From assembly GCA_932294295.1 (NCBI GenBank), contig OW028573.1, positions 67,743,829 through 67,807,828 on the forward strand: DNA of 64,000 nucleotides, in the 5' to 3' direction. Both the position numbers and the translations under genes were made by a program. Shown here in pieces: positions 14,501-24,982 of this stretch (positions within the stretch are counted from its first letter, which is position 1; each line of letters starts with the position of its first letter). The DNA is from Alitta virens (Eukaryota; Annelida; Polychaeta; Phyllodocida; Nereididae). The notes beneath the pieces were generated by a model. That model saw nothing but the letters and a program-made list of their open reading frames with translations, made no database searches and was not told the DNA's origin.

Positions 14501-15702
14501 AAAGAATAGATGAGAAGCGGAGATTAGCTGTAGAAATAAAACTGCAGATTTCATTTAGCAGACAACTTTATCTCATTTGGCCATTGCAACGATGGGAATC
14601 CTTTCAAATTGCAAAATGTTACCAGGGAAACACACGTCAGTTGCATTTGTCCTTTCACATTGCATCTGTCAACAGCCAATTTCAAACATCTCTAAATCGC
14701 CCAATCTAAAGAAAACTACCAAACCCTATCCAGCGCTTCACTATTTCTTACTGCAAAGTGATGATTAAGGATAATAATTTTCGAGTTATAAAGGCACTGA
14801 AAGCTGACTAATCAGGATTTCTTAATTGCTTGAATATCCAACTTTTTTGTTTGTTTCTTGGGTAACGGGCCCAAAAGTTGATAGTAGGTTCCCGTTTCGA
14901 ACAGTTTGTTGTAATATAAATCTACCAGTTAGTTTCATAAAATACGGTCGACTCTAGACAGCTGTAGCCACACCTATTCTGGCTGAAGCTTTAACTGGCT
15001 AAAGCCAGCTGCTTCTGTCAAATAGTCGGCATACACCCATCACCGCTAAAAAAATTTAAACCCTTGGTAGATGTAAGAAATGTGCCTAATATATCATAAA
15101 TATGTCATTTTAGATCCGGCTTTGAGTAGCCAGCTATAGCCAAACAGTTCCGTTTAGTGACAGTAGCATCGAATGGCAGAAGTAGTCTACTGTACCTTTG
15201 TATAGGTTCAACATGACAACCCATTTTTATATTAATGAAACTAACTGTAGTCCGAAAGCAGCACTTTATCTTTGTGAACCTTTTAATATTTAAAGTGACA
15301 TTTATGACCATGGCCAGGCTGGGCTCATTGTTGTTTTGTTTGTTTAGTTTGCTGTACGTTTTCTGACATGTCACTTATTATGAATATTACCTGCCGTTGT
15401 ACTTATGTACACTCTAAGCTCACTACTAAGTCTAAACTCGATTCTAACTTCAAGTGGACAGAACAGATGTCAAGTGCGCTGATGGGTGTAATGATCTTGA
15501 CTGGAAATATCTACTCACCCTTTGGACTCAAACTGCTCCTCCAAGTCGAGGTCTTCAAATTCTATTTTGATTCGTTCATCAGGGGTGCCCAGGAACATGT
15601 ACCTGCAGTGTTCGTGAGGGCGGTAAGGCTCGGGGTAACCGGGACTAGTGAAGGGCCCTGCCATACCCCCTGTACTGGTGAAGCGATGTTCGCAAGTGTC
15701 AC
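2078..15702 (-). CDS. NETO-like CUB-CUB-LDLa transmembrane protein, seven exons, 5' exon missing
   Basis: Seen: minus-strand exons 15519-15702, 14297-14490, 11045-11233, 6219-6363, 5846-5952, 5058-5216 and 2078-2508. They are joined by GT-AG introns of phases 2, 1, 1, 2, 1 and 1 and add up to an unbroken frame of about 469 codons ending in TAA at 2078-2080. The domain order is CUB1 (first two exons), CUB2 (next three), one LDLa module, a hydrophobic helix, and a tail of about 100 residues ending S-V-T-V. Known: this order is characteristic of NETO proteins, type I membrane auxiliary subunits of kainate-type glutamate receptors in vertebrates, Drosophila and C. elegans (SOL-2). Inferred: synaptic receptor-clustering role at the plasma membrane. 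The first visible exon starts with two nucleotides of a split codon, so at least one upstream exon with signal peptide is missing. Extra N-terminal CUB domains cannot be excluded, which would point to a LEV-10-like protein instead. Many AATAAA-like signals lie below 2078 (for example the complement at 1056-1061), so the 3' UTR end is undecided. Confidence 0.88.
2509..5057 (-). other. Intron before the transmembrane exon
   Basis: Contains MITE family 1 copy 1. Otherwise unique AT-rich sequence. Confidence 0.75.
3979..4236 (-). mobile_element. MITE family 1, copy 1
   Basis: Inverted copy of an element whose intact form starts TACAGTTAGTTTCAT and ends ATGAAACTAACTGTA. The terminal TA on each side suggests a TA target duplication, as in Tc1/mariner-like elements. 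The distal end is degenerate here. It lies in the last intron of the NETO-like gene. Confidence 0.75.
5058..5216 (-). CDS. NETO-like exon: LDLa module
   Basis: Acceptor TTTTGTTACAG, donor GTACGT. It encodes an LDL-receptor class A repeat: FHC early, then SLVCNGIPNCG and the calcium-binding tail DHSDESGC (the final cysteine codon is completed by the next exon). Eight cysteines are present rather than the family's usual six. The extra two lie in an insert of about 19 residues between the second and third canonical cysteines. Confidence 0.88.
5217..5845 (-). other. Intron between CUB2 and LDLa
   Basis: Contains a 91-codon plus-strand open stretch (5262-5537) with coding-like composition, listed under findings. 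Nothing else recognised. Confidence 0.7.
5846..5952 (-). CDS. NETO-like exon: end of CUB2
   Basis: Acceptor TTCCACAG, donor GTAAGC. This short 107-base exon encodes the final CUB2 strands, FISVDNEYASQGFHLAW, followed by a linker with an acidic patch. Its spare final base plus the next exon gives EEPC, directly comparable to the short E-P-P-C link between CUB2 and LDLa in vertebrate NETO proteins. Confidence 0.85.
6219..6363 (-). CDS. NETO-like exon: middle of CUB2
   Basis: Acceptor TATTTTCAG, donor GTGAGT. It encodes HCKETYVSIYNGF (third CUB2 cysteine), a stretch ending QICGQ (fourth cysteine), and VVEFKSKTHRVVVR. The split arginine codon is completed by the first base of the next exon. Confidence 0.88.
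7875..8170 (+). mobile_element. MITE family 1, copy 2
   Basis: Both inverted termini are present (TACTGTTAGTTTCAT to ATGAAACTAACTGTA), 296 bp. Internal landmarks are a GACAGCTGTAGCAACC-type block on the left and GCCAGCTATAGCCAGAC with TTGTCTAGCTTTGTCTAGG on the right. No coding capacity, so non-autonomous. Confidence 0.85.
10575..10720 (+). mobile_element. Fold-back MITE family 2, copy 1 (left arm only)
   Basis: The left arm matches the family (GTTACAGCCGATTTCAC, GAAGCTAAACTC, TTGTGAATCCAGGACTCCC). The right arm is heavily diverged. Confidence 0.55.
11045..11233 (-). CDS. NETO-like exon: start of CUB2
   Basis: Acceptor CTATTTCAG, donor GTACGT. It encodes a short linker WLPFPESPDVC, then the CUB signature ITSPGWPDPYP, the second cysteine in ECTWMIRV, and the strand IILNFIELDLGQS. 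It ends in phase 1, the same phase as the preceding exon. Confidence 0.88.
12387..13354 (+). mobile_element. 968-bp DNA transposon with inverted termini and TA duplication
   Basis: The left end GGGGAGAGGGGAACAATGAG is mirrored at 13330-13354 as CTCATTGTTCCCCCCTCTCC then CC. TA flanks both ends (12385-12386, 13355-13356). Inside are further GGGGCAGGGTGAGAC-like motifs near 12812 and their complements near 13112. No protein frame, so non-autonomous. It lies in the intron between CUB1 and CUB2. Confidence 0.72.
12394..12478 (+). repeat. 17-bp tandem repeat at the end of the 968-bp element
   Basis: Five consecutive copies of GGGGAACAGTGAGACAC with one or two changes each. The first copy is part of the element's own terminal repeat. 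Confidence 0.85.
14297..14490 (-). CDS. NETO-like exon: second half of CUB1
   Basis: Acceptor TTCTGTAACAG, donor GTGAGA. It encodes CLYDYIDIFTID, the third CUB cysteine and calcium-site-like strand, then RLCG with the fourth cysteine, VELVFKSDY, and the closing strand GFKGKFEFIDE. All four canonical CUB1 cysteines are accounted for in this and the preceding exon. It ends in phase 1. Confidence 0.9.
14491..15518 (-). other. Intron within CUB1
   Basis: Contains MITE family 1 copy 3; nothing else recognised. Confidence 0.75.
14923..15249 (+). mobile_element. MITE family 1, copy 3
   Basis: 327 bp with both termini and all internal landmarks of the family, in the CUB1 intron of the NETO-like gene. 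Confidence 0.85.
15519..15702 (-). CDS. NETO-like exon: first half of CUB1
   Basis: The acceptor is a T-rich tract ending CAG just above 15702 and the donor is GTGAGT at 15518-15513. The exon encodes the N-terminal CUB strands: DTCEHRF, then the CUB signature FTSPGYPEPY, a second cysteine in HCRY, and the acidic strand FEDLDLEEQFES. It begins with the last two bases of a split codon and ends in phase 2; joining to the next exon creates GC at FESKGCLYDY. The missing upstream exon must therefore end with one spare base. Confidence 0.88.
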
Positions 15703-16249
15703 CTGAAAAAACAAAGGCATGACATAAACAAAACTTGTCAAATTACTTCTGTTTTGCCAGAGTGTGGCTTCTGATATTTGCTTTGGGGGGGATTTATATA
15801 GTGGTTCTTATTAACTTCATAATGCAAATATGTATTTCCGTTCATCTTGGGATAGGCATACCCTCCCTATAGGAGCTGCCACCGAGTAAATATGTGTGTG
15901 CATTATAATATAAATACTGAGCAGACACTTTTAAACCAGTGGTTTACCATGTACACACTAATGCTGTGTTTAAGCACCTGTCTCGCTTCCATTGAGACAG
16001 CCGATACTTTAATCAGTTCTGACACTGAATGCAGATTGCCTGCATTGGAAATACGAGTCGGGGCTTCCTCAACTTCACTCGCGACATTCACAAAAGCCTG
16101 AATTAAAACACCTCGCAGCTAACTAAGCACAGTCCTGTGGCGCTCAGTACATGTATAAATCCTGTTCAGCACGAATATGCGGTTAGGACAGTAAGTTCAC
16201 TGAAGCGACGTTTTAAAAAATAGCGTCAGACTGTTAATATGTTTGTAGT

Positions 16250-16425
16250 CACGGCTGGGTGGCATAGTGGTTTTATAAGGCATCAGTCTGTTAGTATACT
16301 GGCTGCCATGGCTCCTCTGAATCTCCTGGGTTCATTCCGGCCCGCTGTACTCTTCAGGAGCAACATCATCTCAGTTGCATTAAACGTTAAACTGGTGGTG
16401 CCTAATACATTACCCAGTTTGTAAC
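16250..16425 (+). mobile_element. SINE-like element with tRNA-type promoter boxes
   Basis: A stretch resembling an RNA polymerase III A box (ggtggcatagtgg at about 16259-16271) is followed about 60 bases later by a B-box-like segment (gggttcattccgg near 16329-16341). A non-tRNA tail follows. Box spacing and order fit a tRNA-derived SINE, though the B box is degenerate. No poly(A) tail or target duplication was identified. Confidence 0.45.
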
Positions 16426-16873
16426 AATCTCATGATTACATCTGCCTCTGGCAGCTGGTCATATAAGTTAACTAAGCTTCAAAGCAGTAGCATTGAGACA
16501 AAGAACATAACAAATGTACCAAATCAGTATTTTAATGCACGTACAAAGCTCTCTAAATATGTCCTTTATTTTCTTTCGTTAGTTTAAAACAACATCTGTA
16601 GTTGCTGTAGATCGATCTTCATCTGTCAAAGACAGCACTAATGCTAATATAAATTGACTTTCTGATCAAACACATCCTATAGAAAAAGGGGATATGGAAG
16701 TTGTCTTTGGACATCTCTGCTCACATAAAAAACCAAAGACATTCCACACAGGTGGGTGAGCTTAATATGACAAGATCAACCATATGCAACATCGTGATAC
16801 AACAATATGGATTCAATCTTTGTAGCAATGTTAAATGTGAACATTTTGTGGACATTGAGATTTCTGCAGTTTT

Positions 16874-18937
16874 ATAGATATATAATTTTATTGACTTGAT
16901 ATTATCATAATTGATACATGGGTCAAACATACAAATAACATACAATAATAACATAAAATAATACAGTACTTTTACAGTAATAAGAAAATAATACTAAAGG
17001 TGTTAAGCTAACAGTCTATATTAAATGTTGTAACTATGTATTTTACAGCAAGTTGGTCCCGGTTGTGACTAGTAAACATACTAATAATACAAATAAAAAA
17101 ACAGACAAATATATACTGCTTGTTCCAGTGGTTTAACCAATCTGGCTATCCATGTATGGTTTATAAATAATAGTATTTTAGGACATGGTTTAGAAATATG
17201 CCAAGAGCATTAATTACACCTGCTTCTTTGCTGGACATTATTGCTTGAAACTGTTCAGTTGGGGTTAGATTATTGAAGTCAGAAATATATTTACTAAGTT
17301 CTTTATTTAGCTCTATTCTTGGAACATTATTGGCAATACATATTAAGAGGCAGTGAAATTCATCTTCTACATCATTGTTATTACAATTCTCACAGATTCT
17401 TTCTTCGAGTCGTACCTTAGGGGTTTTATGTCTACCTTTTTCTATCTTGAGGTTATGCGAACTAATTCTAAACCTAGCTATGTTACTGTAAGTCTTTTTT
17501 GGTAGGTTGAGGTTTAAGTAGGTTTCAAAACTATAGTTGGTTTTAAAGATCTTATAAGTCCTTAGTTTGGGGTTTACTTCGGAGTCATGTATTGCATTTA
17601 TGATTCTGTTTTGCTCTTTTTTGTACAATTTTATCCTCATCTCATTTACCAATTTTTCTGGATCTTTCGTTGACCAGTCTGTGAATTCAGAGTAGTCAAT
17701 TATGTGTTTTACTTTGCTATAATAATTATCTTGGCCATGTGTGTGTAATATTTCTTGTATCTTTAGGCATTTATTTAGAATGTCATAATCTGGCAATTTT
17801 GCTAGCCTTGCCCAGTAGTTTAATGTACTTATTTGCTGTCTAATTAGAAGAGGGAATCTACCAGTTTCAGCAAATACTCCTATTGTTGGGGTCTGTTTTC
17901 TTACTCCTAGTATACGTTTAAGATAGCTTAATTGGATTTTTTCTAATATTTGGATTTCTTTATTTGTGGCCCATAACATGTTATTGTATTCAAGTATAGG
18001 GAGGATGTAAGTGGCAAACATTTTTAATGCTAGTGCTGGTGGAATGTATCCTAAGGCTGATTTAGTTTTACCTTGTAGTGCAAAGATTGCTTTATTGGCC
18101 TGCGTAGATAAATATTCTGGCATTTTATTGTGGGTAGACTTATGTACATTCAAGATGTGGCCAAGGTATTTGTAAGTGTCTACATTTTCTATACTTTGTT
18201 CTCCATACTTAAATGTTGTATTACTTTTTGTACCTATTTTCAGTACTTTAGTTTTAGTTATGTTAACTATTAGATGCCATTTAGAGCAGAAACTGTACAG
18301 TGAGTTAATACTATTTTGTAAACCAATTGCAGATTCAGATACGAGGACTATGTCATCTGCATATAGAAGATGTGTGAAGGATGTGCCATATATGTCAATT
18401 CCATCATTAGTATTATGGTAATTTGGGAGATCAGACATAAACTCATTAAAAAGTTTGGGGCTGAGAATGCCTCCTTGTAATACCCCACAGATACTATCTA
18501 TGGGTTCACCCAGTCTACCATCTAAATATACTCTAGCTTTGGCCTTGTCAAACATACTCATTATTATATTAAGCATTTTCCTACCCATTTTCTGTTTCTG
18601 TAGTTTAAAATATAAAGCATTTCGGTGTATGTAATCAAAAGCCTTGCTGAAGTCAACAAAACAAAGGAAGATAGGTTTTCTATGAAATTGCTGGTACCTT
18701 ATTACAGTATCTAATACAAAGACACAATCAGTTGTCCTACGCGATGGTGTAAAGCCAAATTGGAAGGGATCATCAACTGCTATAGCATCATTTTTAAAAT
18801 ACAGTCGGGCATTTATTATAGAGTCAAATATTTTAGCCAATGCCACAGTTATTGTTATTTTTCTATAATTATCTGGGTTATAACTATCGCCTTTTTTATG
18901 CAAAGCATTAATGAGACCTTCTGCCCACTGAGATGAG
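16874..18937 (-). mobile_element. 5'-truncated non-LTR retrotransposon (LINE)
   Basis: The minus-strand copy carries most of a reverse transcriptase frame and a 3' UTR. Its 3' end (GTCAATAAAA followed by TTATATAT, near 16876-16895 on the complement) matches the end of the related copy at 41035-41056. Homology to that copy stops abruptly near 18937, just before the residues QWAEGL, marking 5' truncation, the usual outcome of incomplete target-primed reverse transcription. The two copies belong to one family but differ at many residues. I cannot assign the clade securely; the domain layout fits the CR1/Jockey/I group. Boundaries are approximate. Confidence 0.85.
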
Positions 18938-18972
18938 TAACTCCAACAAAGATCACCCATCCCAATTTCCAT
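17161..18972 (-). CDS. LINE reverse transcriptase (truncated, frame intact)
   Basis: A 603-codon open frame. Motif A is FVDFSKAFD at residues 105-113, motif B QGGILSPKLFN at 166-176, and the catalytic motif C LYADDIVL with YADD at 204-207. A thumb follows with YKYLG, then a C-terminal zinc-knuckle-like cluster C-x2-C-x10-H-x4-C-type at about residues 527-545 (CENC then FHCLLIC). The first 14 or so codons (MEIGMGDLCWSYSS) are not LINE sequence; they are host DNA read in frame beyond the truncation point. The enzyme would copy element RNA at a nicked target, but the endonuclease and the N-terminal part of the RT (the region of motif LKNNKAAGIDG) are missing, so this copy is not autonomous. The lack of any stop or frameshift suggests a fairly young insertion. 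Confidence 0.88.
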   Translation of the reverse strand: MEIGMGDLCWSYSSQWAEGLINALHKKGDSYNPDNYRKITITVALAKIFDSIINARLYFKNDAIAVDDPFQFGFTPSRRTTDCVFVLDTVIRYQQFHRKPIFLCFVDFSKAFDYIHRNALYFKLQKQKMGRKMLNIIMSMFDKAKARVYLDGRLGEPIDSICGVLQGGILSPKLFNEFMSDLPNYHNTNDGIDIYGTSFTHLLYADDIVLVSESAIGLQNSINSLYSFCSKWHLIVNITKTKVLKIGTKSNTTFKYGEQSIENVDTYKYLGHILNVHKSTHNKMPEYLSTQANKAIFALQGKTKSALGYIPPALALKMFATYILPILEYNNMLWATNKEIQILEKIQLSYLKRILGVRKQTPTIGVFAETGRFPLLIRQQISTLNYWARLAKLPDYDILNKCLKIQEILHTHGQDNYYSKVKHIIDYSEFTDWSTKDPEKLVNEMRIKLYKKEQNRIINAIHDSEVNPKLRTYKIFKTNYSFETYLNLNLPKKTYSNIARFRISSHNLKIEKGRHKTPKVRLEERICENCNNNDVEDEFHCLLICIANNVPRIELNKELSKYISDFNNLTPTEQFQAIMSSKEAGVINALGIFLNHVLKYYYL

Positions 18973-19654
18973 GGTGTCATCAGATTCATTACACCAATGC
19001 CAAGCTGCTCAACAAACCTGCCAAGTCAGCCATGTGGAGAAATGCATGCATTCATCCTTTTATTTGCCTCCTAATAATGCGCAAAATTATTGAAATTGAA
19101 TCACTCCGAAATGAAATGAAATGTTTGTTTTCATTAGATTTCAGTTCAGACACGTGGGATTCAAACAGGCAACCATCCCTAATTTATTTCTTTTGAATTA
19201 GAACTTGTAAACACTGACATGAAATGAGTTGATGATGACCAAGGAAGTTTCGGTGTCAAATGAATATGATGCATATCTCATATCCTGATTACGAGTGTCA
19301 CCAAACATATTATACAATCTTTCTTATGGCAGCTTATTACGCATGCAGTCAGACATATACACCAGAATCCTGTTTTCTCCATTTGAGCTCCACAGTAATT
19401 GACACACACACACAGCCTCCGCATCAATTAGGTACATTATCCAAAATAATGCGCTGCGTGACATCTCTATTGCTCACACATCACTCACACAGATGCGACT
19501 CTTGGATTTTTTTGCAAAGAACTACAAGTACACAATACTGCTATTAGGTCATTCATATACAGTGTATATACTAAAACAAATGTCATATTCAACATCTTTT
19601 CTTTTTGACAAGAGAATTTGGTACAATTTTACATTCTTTTTAAACAATAGGGCG

Positions 19655-19814
19655 ATCCTATCCTATGCTATGCTATGCTATTCTATCCTATGCTATGCTA
19701 TCCTATTCTATGCTATGCTATGCTATCCTATCTTATCGTACCCTATCGTATCCTATCCTATCCTATCCTATCCTATCCTATCCTATCCTATCCTATCTCC
19801 TATCCTGTATCCTG
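19655..19814 (+). repeat. Pentanucleotide microsatellite (TCCTA/TGCTA)n
   Basis: About 30 five-base units. The left half mixes TGCTA and TCCTA variants; the right half is nearly pure TCCTA. It reads open in several frames only because of the repeat. Confidence 0.95.
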
Positions 19815-22800
19815 TGTAAGAAGTACGTACGCCTACATCGATCTATAACGATTGAAATAAAAGCAAAAATATTTTTGATTATATGAATAAACTATACGAG
19901 ATTCCTTTTGTAATGTACATGATATGTAGAAATGTACTGGAAAAATGCAACAGCAGCTTTTCCGGTTAGGAAGTATCGCATGAAAATTACTATTAGCAGA
20001 TTTCTACAGAGTACTTACTGCGTGGCATAACTTACAGTTCAGCAGAAACAAAGGTTTGTGTCATGTTACCAGAGTCTACTTTGTGCAGTAACTCCCATTT
20101 CAAAGCAGTTCAGTCGGAGATATTCTAATTTACACCAGATCTTAGGATTAATTAACCTCAAGTTTCAGGCTGGATGGCTCATTTAGAAGAAAAAAGATAA
20201 TAAAATCCATACGTTGGTGTTTTTCACGCTTAGTCTGTCTGGCATTCATGATGCTGACATTTTCCTGTGGTCTTGCTTTTCATGTTTTGCACAATTGTTC
20301 GTCTGTTTGAATTCAGTTTGTGTTGATTTCAAAGCGTTAGTCAGGAACCAATCCCAGTAGAAAAGAGAGGGATGCGTTGGCTCCGCAGATATGAATATGT
20401 CAATCACTTCCTAATGCTGCTGCAGATGGGAGGGCGCCCTGATGAAGATGAATTAGGCTCATAAACTAAAACCTCAGCTTAGCATCAATCGCTGCCAATT
20501 AATCCTCCTGTTACTATGTGTTCTGAAGCCGGAGGAAACAGTTCATGAACAAGGCAACATAAAGTATACATAACAGTACACACAGCAGTACATAGAACAG
20601 CATATGTTCACTAAGTGTATACATGCAGATGGCAGTGCCTAGACAGGTAGCATGCATATATAAATAGGTCCTTGTGCTTCCTTGCACAACCAGCAATCAG
20701 GAAGAGGATTCCTTATAGACATCAATAAGGAGAGGAAAGAATGTCACAGAGACAGCCAAGAAATTAGGTATACAAAACCAGCTATGAGGAGCAAGACTGA
20801 TTGGCTATTATGCATGCCAGGTCCCCCATAGGTCCTGCATAATAAGCATGGGCAACAATGGCCACAATAACAGTCATAAAAGACGGAAGAAAGTTTGCCA
20901 AGCAAATAGCATCTGAGGGATCCAGGAGGCTGCTTGATCCATTCTGGTTAATTGTAACTGCAGGACACCAACATTAGAAGGTTCTAAAGTGCAACATTTT
21001 TAATCACTAAGAACATCCTTCCAAAGAGGTCTCTTCTTTGATTAGCTCTGAGGACTATGTCACTCTCACCAAGAAACTATAAAAAATAAAGTTCCCGGGG
21101 GAGTTTTCCCTTTAATGGTTCGTTGGCTGTTGCCAAGGTTACCAAGGCGTCAAACGCCATGTGTGAGTCGACGCCTTCAGTAAAAAGACTCTTTAAATTG
21201 AGGTTCATTGATGTGTTATAAATGTCTGCCAAGATCATAGGCTTTGAAAATAGTTCTGTAGTGCTGAAATGGAACCTTGGTCTTAAAGTTTTAATCACTG
21301 AGATAGTGACGCAAATATCTAATCATCGTGTAACACATCTTAAAGGAAGAGTTGGCTGTTGGCAACTTATTGCCTCTGGAAAACTAACAGATTGCTACAA
21401 CCCCGAAGAAAAAAAATTGGTTGCTTTTGGAGTCTTAAATTTCATGAGGAGTTCGTGCTGCATGGGAATTACTAGACTCAAAGTATTTCTTCAAGAGAAA
21501 AAACAGGAAGACAGACTGTGCTAGACAAGTTGAGTGACTTTTGCTCTGACCTGTCACTTTGTCTCGTGTCTGTCAATGCCTTCACCTCCCATTATTCACC
21601 ATTGCATGAATCTTGCAGACGTGTCCAAGATTTCAATTACTGACGGCACTTTAGAAACCTTGGCCACACGAAGTATTGCATGGGAACGGAGGCAGATTCT
21701 CTGGCATCATTTAATACATTTGGATGCTGAAGATGCGGATGATGAGATGTCTGTGCTAAGCATCAGCTGCATCAGCTGCAGCAGCAGCAGCAACCCTTAT
21801 CCACGCAACTGCAGACCAGCATTTTCAAAGCCTTATTACTGTTTATCACAAAAATCCATCTGCATATGCAAGTGTGTGATAAACAGCCACCCTATTTTGT
21901 AAAGCATGAAGTACGGGCCAATAACATACTGCACATTAGTACCAGGCTGACATTCAGAATATAAAACATGTATATGCTAGAGGCGGTATTCCACCAACCT
22001 TTACTCCCATGTAAATGTCAAATTCTGCAAAATGCTGCACAATGTATACAGCAACCGTGGCTGGATTATATTCTACATGAGCTTTTTAATGTTATATATT
22101 AGAAGCCTTATCATCAAAATAAATAACAGTTACCCAGTGCAGCAGTTTTATTCCTTAAATCCAAGCTGAGAGTATAAGCACTGCCCATTCAAAGTAACCA
22201 CTGGCCACTACCGGAAGCACCAGCTGTGTGACCCATTCCCTAGTGGTAATGAGCGGAACTAGTTCATTTCAAAGCTTATTTGGTCAGCGTGGGTCCAACA
22301 GGTGAAAAAGAAGTACTTGGGGAAAGGTCTTTGGTTGCCATGACGACAACGTATGTTGGATAATGGAAGTCAGACATTATTCAAACTTCTTACTTTGCAA
22401 TCCATTTTCCTTGCCAGGTTTTTAATGTCTTTGTCCAATTTTCTTAAGCCTTCAGTCTGTTGCCTTTAATATGATTTCAGCAAATTATTACCTCTAAATA
22501 AGGGCTACATATGAGATGGAAAACCTCAATGTTGCAGGAAAGTGGATTCTGGCTTAGTAAAACCCACAAGCTTAAATGTTGGAACATTATTAAACCTTTC
22601 TTGTTTAATTTGATTCGTAAATCCATTAACTTCTCTGATGTGTGGCTAGAAATTTGATGATTCTCAAATTGTCAGAACTCCTGGGTTGAAGAGATAAAAA
22701 AATAAGGAAAACACTTCATTTGTGAACACCTGCCATATATGTCCTTCAAAGGTCATCTTAGAAAGCTGCAACCAACTGCAAAATATGTATATAAATTGTA

Positions 22801-23082
22801 AGGCTGTCTCTGTTCTTTACCATTCAAGAATTCAGAAAGGTTTCTTTGAAACAAATGAAACTGACGGATATTGACGTCTACTAAAATGGGTCACATCAAA
22901 TCAACCAGTATTTTCTATGGTTTCCATCTTTACAAAACACTCTTAGAAAACATCACAATATGGATATGACCAATGAATAATTAAAGGTTAGAAGAACTGA
23001 AAGTCATTTATCTAGCACAGGTCATATTTGGCATATCATATATGTATCTCAAGTCATACAGCCTAAAGGATCTTGAAAACTT

Positions 23083-23112
23083 TTTTTTTTCTTTTTTTTT
23101 TTTTTTTTTAAG
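23083..23112 (+). repeat. Poly(T) tract
   Basis: About 29 T interrupted by one C, 280 bases before paralogue 1. Confidence 0.9.
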
Positions 23113-23391
23113 TATTACCAGATTGATTTTTACAGAAAATTAAAGACAGTACAACAAGCTGCTTAACTGACAATATGTAATGTCTTGCAAGTCTGTAAGC
23201 TGCCATGGGAACCAGTGGTACCAGTTGACAACTGAACTGCAGCAGTGATTGCCCTTGACATCCGCCCTAAGTACACCATCATAAAATATGGCTAAAGGCT
23301 TAATGATTCTGACCCAGCCAGACCTACATCGAATATGTGTATTTTGATGTGCTATTACCATTTTGCTAAAATATTGGGTGGTCAAGTCACC

Positions 23392-24197
23392 ATGGACTGC
23401 TATAGATGGTTTGCTGTTTTATTACTAAATCTTCTATTAATGGTGAGTCTAATGTAAAAATTCTTATTAAACTTTGCAAATTCGTTGCGATTGTGAATTA
23501 AGCATCGACACTGACCACCATGTCTTTTTTCTTGTATTTATACAGGATATGACCTACTCTATTTCTCCTAAAGACAATGAATGTCTACAACCTTTACTAC
23601 AATGTATGCAAAATCCCCAAGTTCAGAAAGTTGTGAAAAATCCAAAAGGAGTGTCCACATATCAGGCTTGCAAGTGAGTACTTCAATATAATATTACATA
23701 TAATTATCATCACTTCTGGATGATTAATCTTGTAAATGTTCTAATGCAACCACAGCTCACAAAATTGACTGGCATTGATCTCATTACACATGGCACGAAC
23801 ACAACAAAACGAGTAGCAAATATAATATTGTTATTGTACATTTACAATAAACATTAAGGTATGCACAGACATCTCACCTAACCTGTAAGGCAATTTTGAT
23901 TTTCTTTGAATGTCATGACCTGGCTTATAGAACTGCTCCATCAGAAATTGTCAATTTTGTTAGCAGAATTGTTCAACACGTGAGGGCTAATGATGATTTT
24001 CTATTGAAAATCATATCATAATTTTTCCTTAAAATTTGGTTTCTCATAATTCCAGAGCTACTAAAATGTTGACGAGGTGTCTTGACCTCTGTGACGAAGA
24101 CTATCTGGAAACCACGGGAATAAAAAGGAGAGCTGATGAACTTATCAAAATGTCATCGGGAATATGTAAAAAAGAATATGACATAAAACTGACCTAA
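23392..24197 (+). CDS. Small secreted six-cysteine protein, paralogue 1
   Basis: Exons 23392-23442, 23546-23673 and 24056-24197, 106 residues. The start ATG sits in an excellent context (gtcaccATGG). Exon 1 encodes only the signal peptide MDCYRWFAVLLLNLLLM and ends at GTGAGT in phase 0. Exon 2 runs from TTTATACAG to GTGAGT and ends in phase 2. Exon 3 follows TAATTCCAG. The mature part has six cysteines at residues 30, 37, 59, 68, 72 and 97, spaced x6, x21, x8, x3, x24. Conserved blocks are NPxxVS, CLDLC and GIxxxADEL. Helix-favouring segments alternate with prolines, so a small disulphide-linked helical bundle is a reasonable guess. AATAAA lies at 24264-24269. I do not recognise the family. 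It is the first of three tandem copies, all on the plus strand. Confidence 0.83.
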
Positions 24198-24263
24198 AAA
24201 TGTCAAGGTTGTGAATAATATGATACAGGTAGATATAAATTTGTTAGAAGTGTATCAATTGTT

Positions 24264-24269
24264 TAATAA
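24264..24269 (+). promoter_or_regulatory. Polyadenylation signal, paralogue 1
   Basis: Canonical AATAAA 67 bases after the stop codon, followed within about 25 bases by the left end of a MITE. Confidence 0.5.
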
Positions 24270-24292
24270 ATTATTAAGAGAACAAATAAACA

Positions 24293-24568
24293 TACAGTTA
24301 GTTTCATAAAATATGGGCGACTCTAGACAGCTGTAGCAACCTATTCCTGGCTGTAACTATAACTTGCTAAAGCCAGCTGCTTCTGTCTACTTCTAACTCA
24401 TTGGCTTACACCAATGGAAAAATTGTAAAGCTTGGAAAATGTAAGAAATTCATGCATCTAATATATCATAAATACGTACTTTTAGATCTGGTTTTGAGTA
24501 GCTAGCTATAGCCAGACCGTTCTGTTTAGGGACATGTAGCATCGTATAGCAGAAGTTGTCTAGGTTTG
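24293..24568 (+). mobile_element. MITE family 1, copy 4, right end lost
   Basis: Left terminus intact, beginning about 25 bases after the polyadenylation signal of paralogue 1. Family similarity ends after TTGTCTAGGTTTGAA and the right terminus is missing. Confidence 0.8.
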
Positions 24569-24982
24569 AATGTATGATCTCTTCATTCTTTTTTGTTTGC
24601 ATTGTATGCCAAGTAACTACTTCACAATTTATATATAATATGAAAATGCATGTAAATATAACACTTTTTAAAAGAAATCTGTCAGAATAGGGGAATTTAT
24701 GAAAATAAGTGACACTTACATACATTTTTTTTAAATACAACCATAATGCCGCTGCAAGATAAATTAACACATTATTGGTTTGCATATAGTGCTGTGCAAA
24801 TAACAATTTGATACTTTTTTTTACTCATCCAATTTCCATGGCCTTGTTAAGGCATCAGCCATTATTGCTATGATACATGTAATATCCTGCTCATCCAAAA
24901 TGACTTTGTCCCAGTAAACTTTGCCTTAAGTCAGGCTAACTACAACCCCATTAGGTTTTGACATTTGTGCATCCACTCTACT

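Larger units (their letters stand above)
18973..23391. other. Non-coding stretch upstream of the secreted-protein cluster
   Basis: Holds the pentanucleotide microsatellite and a poly(T) tract. Open stretches of 70-120 codons (for example 21222-21524 and 21534-21902) lack domains, repeats of the cluster's cysteine pattern, or convincing splice sites. Confidence 0.5.

Noticed and set aside
16250..16425. A functional tRNA gene at the A-box/B-box pair
   Set aside because: The intervening sequence cannot form a cloverleaf and the B box is imperfect; a SINE is the better reading.
19493..19886. Two frames of repeated YPILS/CYAIL
   Set aside because: Translation of the pentanucleotide microsatellite.
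21222..21902. Two adjacent 100-122 codon plus-strand frames
   Set aside because: No domain, no signal peptide, no splice partner and no match to the nearby cysteine pattern; expected by chance at this base composition.
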